From Utricularia gibba (Eukaryota; Streptophyta; Magnoliopsida; Lamiales; Lentibulariaceae), in the NCBI GenBank assembly GCA_002189035.1, contig NEEC01000010.1, positions 496,001 through 560,000 of the forward strand: DNA of 64,000 nt. Direction: 5' to 3'. The notes beneath the pieces were generated by a model that was given only the letters and a program-made list of their open reading frames with translations, had not been told where the DNA came from and searched no databases. This document shows, piece by piece, positions 59,509 through 64,000 of the stretch. The position numbers were made by a program, and so were the translations under genes. Each line of letters opens with the position of its first letter. Positions within the stretch are counted from its first letter, which is position 1.

Positions 59509-62330
59509 CCAGAGAGGATATGTCATCTGTTTTTTAATTAAGGGCCCGGCCCGGCCCCAAGGTGCATGAACATGTGTTGAATATTATTTATATAGTTTTG
59601 GGTAATGAGACACAGCACTAAGTTGGTGCATTCCTTTCTAGACGTTGACCAGGGGCGAATGATGGGAAATGGCTGACATTTTGGCAACCCAAAAGTCTTC
59701 TTCCACACAGCCTGGTTGTAATAGTGACGACTTGATCCATATTTTAATGATAAAAAAATTGTTGAAATTTTCTTTGTCAATCATGACGGAGGTAAAAGTA
59801 GAAGTAGTGCGTTAGGCGATTTCCAAACAACTAGTTACTGGACTAAGTTGACCCAAAAATGAATCTGTACGAACATCTTTTTTATACATAAACTCGATTA
59901 GTTAGATCTGATATATATATTTTTTATCTGGGCAATGAACCGGGCAGCCCGCGTAGGTTTGACTGAGTAAAAGGGGCGGGGAGAGAGAGTCTCGGTCTTG
60001 AAGTCGCAACCAACCGTTTGCCGTTGAAGATGCATCTAATCTAATCTATTCTATTCTCTTCTCCATGCCACTCGTTTCTTCTTCTTCTTCTTCTTCCGCC
60101 AACCAACCGGGCTCCCAGCATTCAATGGGGTTGACTTTTGTACCCACCAGGTCTCTCTCACACTCACTATCTCTGAGGGAGGGGCCCCACACGTACGCCA
60201 CGCGTGGCAGGCGCCGTCGGCACGGGTTCGCCAGCCGAGTGCAACACCAACACCGACCGACCACTCCCTTGACGACTCCTTCCCAAGCTAGCAAGGGGAA
60301 GGAATTAGTTGTGGATGCGGTTAAGAACCCGGTCTAGGTGAGCGGCTTTTGCCTTCGCCTCATAACCTGCCTTTTGACTTGTTTGTTTTGCAAAAACAAA
60401 CCACTTGGTAGGACTAAAACTTGAAGCATATACATTTCATATATCAGGGGGAAAGACAGTTTTTTGTTCTAGAACTCACTCTTACAAAGCTATTTTGAAG
60501 TATTCACATACACTCATCTCCATTTTTACCTTTCTACTTGAGAATTTTTTCAGTCATTAATTAGCGCATGTTTTAAAGAAGAAATCCTAACCAGTGCCTT
60601 ACTTGTTACACTTTTGGGCTTCTCCTGCACTCAACTCCTCATGTTCATCCCTTTTTTGAATCATTCATTGTTACCTCATTTCCCTGAACGTGATGTCATT
60701 CTACAAGTTTTTACTACTCGCTAACTTATTAATGGGTTTTTTTGTACTTTCACATAATCGCTAACCTTGCCTCTTTGCTTGGTAAAATTTCAAAACATTT
60801 TAACTTGAAAAAACTTAAGAAAATAATAAAAATGATTCGTTTTCAAAATAAGCGAGAACTCAGAAATATCATTATCCAAATTTGATTTCACGTCGGAGTC
60901 CATGTGTTACAAGATCAAATGATTTCTGGAACAAGTCTTTTATTAAAAAATATGTTGGGATGTTGACAAAATGTGTATGCGTTTTCAAAAGGAAGTTGTT
61001 TAAGACTGAAACATTTCATCTCTTCTTCTTTATTATATGAAATTCATTTTCAAAGATGATTTTGATGTAGATGGGGAAGCATAGATAAAAGTTACAAAGT
61101 CAATTTTAGGCTTTGCGTTGGAAGATGGGATAAGAATTAAATATATTTTACTCCAAATTTAATGTTTTCATATTTATATATTTATTTTATTACACCAAAT
61201 ATTATTTACAAGCCATGTTCACACATGCCCCCATACGAATTTTAGAATTATGATTATATTAGAATAATTTATTCCAAATATATCGACAATTTTCCTTATA
61301 TACATAAAATATATTTCAACATTCATATTTACTTTAAATATATTTAAGCATTTATTTTCTTATAACAAATATGATTTATACATGCCCTCAAATCAAATTA
61401 TTTACATAGTAAAATGTTTTGAAACCTAGATGAATTTGGCGTCTGGTTGCTTAGCTCAGTCAGGTAAAACAACTAAAATGTAACGTACTGAACAAACATG
61501 AGTTTTGGGGGATAAACCAAAGAATATGTGAGCAGAGGAGTGTCCAAATAGGCATGAAGAGATAAAGCATATCTAATTAGGGAGCCACAAAACCCCTTGG
61601 ACGTGGTTTGGGGGCATCCAGGTAAACATAGCCTGTGAAGTGCAACGGGTGTAGCCAACACCCGAACAAAAAGTGCCGAGGAAGACAGACATTTCATCGT
61701 AATGAAGACCCGAGCAAGAAGTTTTTGGGAATATATCTCCTTGTAATGAAGATGCGAGTAGGAAGTTACTATGAAGATATTGTATTGGAGAGAAGGCTTG
61801 GATGCACTATGTATGGGAAGGAGTGTGGGGCTAGTGAGAACACAGGAAGAAAGCACCGTGTGTACATGATGCTAGCCCTAATAAACCAGACCCTGCTCAG
61901 GTAGATCAACTTCTTAATAAATGGGCCTAAGAAGCAATTGCCTGGGAGCATGCTCTTGCATACCGAAGATTCGAGGAGAGCAGGTTACATAGCAAGGACC
62001 TGGTGTAATGAGATAGGAGTTGGGCCCGATGCCCATAAAGCAAGAAGCTTGGCATATGCTGAGAGCCCCCGAGACTCTCTGTCTCACTGGTTAGGTATCT
62101 GGGATTAGGCTACAGACCTTTTATGGTAACTCTCCAAGAGACACAAGGCCAAGGGCTTAAGGGTAAGAGTTCGGATGGCGACGGAGGCCTTGGTGCACAA
62201 ATGGCTTGCAGGATAATCACCCGGATGGGTCAATGAGCAAATGCCAGAAGGACAGTGAAGAGAAGAGTGTCCCAACATTGTGGAATGAGTGTACACTCTT
62301 CTCTTGATTATTTTGAAGATAATTTCCTTG
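59509..62330. other. Intergenic sequence, no supported gene
   Basis: 59550-60340 has GC-rich patches and chance frames, including a serine run from a CTT repeat at 60077-60098. 60380-61480 is AT-rich. 61480-62300 is less AT-rich and resembles old retroelement internal sequence, with a faint chromodomain-like 'LLNKWA*EAIAWEHA' reading near 61905-61955. No domain is secure. Confidence 0.4.
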
Positions 62331-63090
62331 TTATGATATTTCTAGATCAGAGTATATTTAGATTTAACATTTTTTAAATTAAATAGTACTAGTTATATTC
62401 AATCCTACCAATTTCAATCTAATAAAATCAACGAATTAACTCTCATTCTAATTCTTTGATCTACTTATAGATTGTGTGTATTATATTTCTCCCTTATCTT
62501 GGATCTATCCTACAATCGATGAGATACGTGTACACAAATCTTGCACCCTAAGTCAAACAAATACGTGCCCCTTTCATTCTCAAGCTGTCCAGTGAAAATT
62601 AGCCACTCATTTTAAAAGAATTTCTTTCTAACTTCATAAACTCAATACATAAAAATGTTCATAATGCTCTCAAGAATAAAAGGAAACAAGCATGAACAAT
62701 CAGTGCAAATGCAAAAATTGAAAATCTTTTTTTGATAGTCACTGTTCCTAGTTAGAATCAATAAATCATCTAGACTTGAATGTGTGCCTGCCTGTTTAAA
62801 AAAACGGAGTTCTTCTCTTCTCCTGTATTATTCCCATCGTCTCTGGTTTCTTTGTGCTCCCGAAATCGCCATTCGAATGCTGTCCTCGTTGGGGATTGGA
62901 GACTCTTCTCCCCCTCTCTTTTCTTTTTCATGATGGGATCCTTGTACTTTTAACCATCCATTACCCATTCTTTCTAGACTTGTTGCGTGTAGCGATATTT
63001 TTGCACGAAAGGGCATATCTGCTTTTCCCTGTCCAAAATTTATCCCATCATAGCCTTCTTCTTATTTTGGGTATCATCTGGTTTTTCATA
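62331..63090. repeat. Possible diverged relative of repeat family A
   Basis: The order of motifs parallels family A: 'ggatctatcct' (62502), 'gcaccctaagtca' then 'gtgcccctttcattct', 'ctgttcctagttagaatca' (compared with 'cttagctaggaacag' regions) and 'cccatcgtctctgg'. Identity is low and neither end was found. Treat as tentative. Confidence 0.3.
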
Positions 63091-64000
63091 TAGCAAAATA
63101 AAATTTAAGAGTACTAAGTCAATAATTTAATATAGTTTTACGCAATAAAACACAAACTATATTAAAATTACACTTGAACACTTACTTTCATTAAAAAAAA
63201 AAGAAACTAACATTCTAGATAAGGAATCTGGTTTTTTTGGACAACACTGTTTGTCCTTTCTATCATGCGTTGATTTGAGAAGGGACATGCAATCATTTTC
63301 GTATGCATAGAATTTAATGAAATTTCAAACTTTCAAGTATGGTGTTGTTAAAGTTATAACTAGTGAATTCCTAATATTCTTTTACAAATAAAAGATTAGT
63401 TACAAAAAAGCAGGTGGGCATTCCTAGTTACATCAAAGTATGCACTATTGTGTAGCAACCCTGGACTGAAGGAAGGACACAGTTGCGTATCCCAACTTTC
63501 TACTGTGAGAGTCAGCGTGCGACCAAAGTAGAAACAAAAGAGCATGCGTGCTTGATATTTCTATCATCAAGTGCGATGATATGATATGACGTTTCAAGTC
63601 AAGCTGTTCTCACTTTTGCACCACGCGCGCTCCATGTGGAAATCATGACTTTATTCATGATAAGCATTATGGAGATTTTAGTGGATGTAAGGTAATAATT
63701 CAGGAGTTTAGAATAATTTCACTTGGCTGGATTTTTAAATGATATGGATATTTTATTTTTTTTTAATCAGCAAATGAATATTTGATATTTTATGCTAAAA
63801 GTATTAATATATTCATCACAATAATTCAAATTATTTTAGAATATGTATTATATGCATAACTAATTCATCAAGATACTATCAATGAGAATTTTGGTTACTA
63901 ATGTGATCGCATTGAAGCCGTTAATGGGCCATACTTGTGAGATACAAATGGATGTAGAAAGGTGGCCCAAGATGAAATTGGAAAGACTATGCATAGCCGT
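63091..64000. other. Intergenic AT-rich end of window
   Basis: No gene, RNA or repeat recognised in the last 900 bases. Confidence 0.45.

Noticed and set aside
60065-60337. 90-codon plus-strand frame with a serine run
   Set aside because: Serine run comes from a CTT microsatellite; the remainder is not recognisable and there is no splice or promoter support.
61441-61520. tRNA-like A-box ('tagctcagtcagg')
   Set aside because: The D-arm-like motif is present, but no B-box (GGTTCRANNCC) or foldable acceptor stem follows within tRNA length.

Overview
This 64 kb window is nuclear DNA from a flowering plant. Spliced genes with GT-AG introns encode plant-specific families (IQM, KIPK-type AGC VIII kinase, RLPH2 phosphatase, PETAL LOSS-type trihelix factor, a kinase-less lectin/PAN receptor). 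They sit in AT-rich DNA full of plant transposons: Ty1-Copia, Ty3-Gypsy, hAT, PIF/Harbinger and MITEs. I cannot name the species. I see no prokaryotic or organellar block.

Layout. (a) 1-16.6 kb is a transposon graveyard: a PIF/Harbinger element keeping remnants of both ORFs, a type I MADS-box fragment, a minus-strand Copia relic carrying a nested solo LTR with target duplication, a ~1.2 kb LTR-like repeat present twice, a broken EXO70 gene fragment that still has its introns, and a Gypsy integrase relic. (b) 16.6-28.8 kb is the first gene island: an IQM gene (minus), two MITE-like elements behind its promoter, then a KIPK-like kinase and an RLPH2-like phosphatase head-to-tail only 94 bp apart. 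(c) 29-48 kb is mostly repeats: an LTR nested inside a relative of its own family, a Gypsy-type LTR, a nearly full-length Copia polyprotein broken by three amber codons, and a decayed hAT transposase of the ZMYM1/DUF4371 type. (d) 48-60 kb is the second gene island: a RAB6-interacting golgin, a DUF4378-type protein, a two-domain trihelix factor convergent with it, and a single-exon lectin/PAN membrane protein. (e) 60-64 kb is intergenic with repeat debris.

The genes form no operon-like or pathway unit. Their products act in calmodulin signalling (IQM), auxin/cytoskeleton-linked phosphorylation (KIPK), phosphotyrosine removal (RLPH2), Golgi traffic (golgin), flower-organ transcription (trihelix) and cell-surface recognition (PAN protein). 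Two of them, the kinase and the IQM gene, carry an apparent frame break in an otherwise well-kept reading frame; each is either a real lesion or an assembly error. I found no convincing new biological system. The most informative features are the dated nesting of repeats, the intron-bearing EXO70 relic, the amber-only decay of the Copia element and the two frame breaks. Exon borders were placed by hand from splice signals and remembered family alignments, not by a program.
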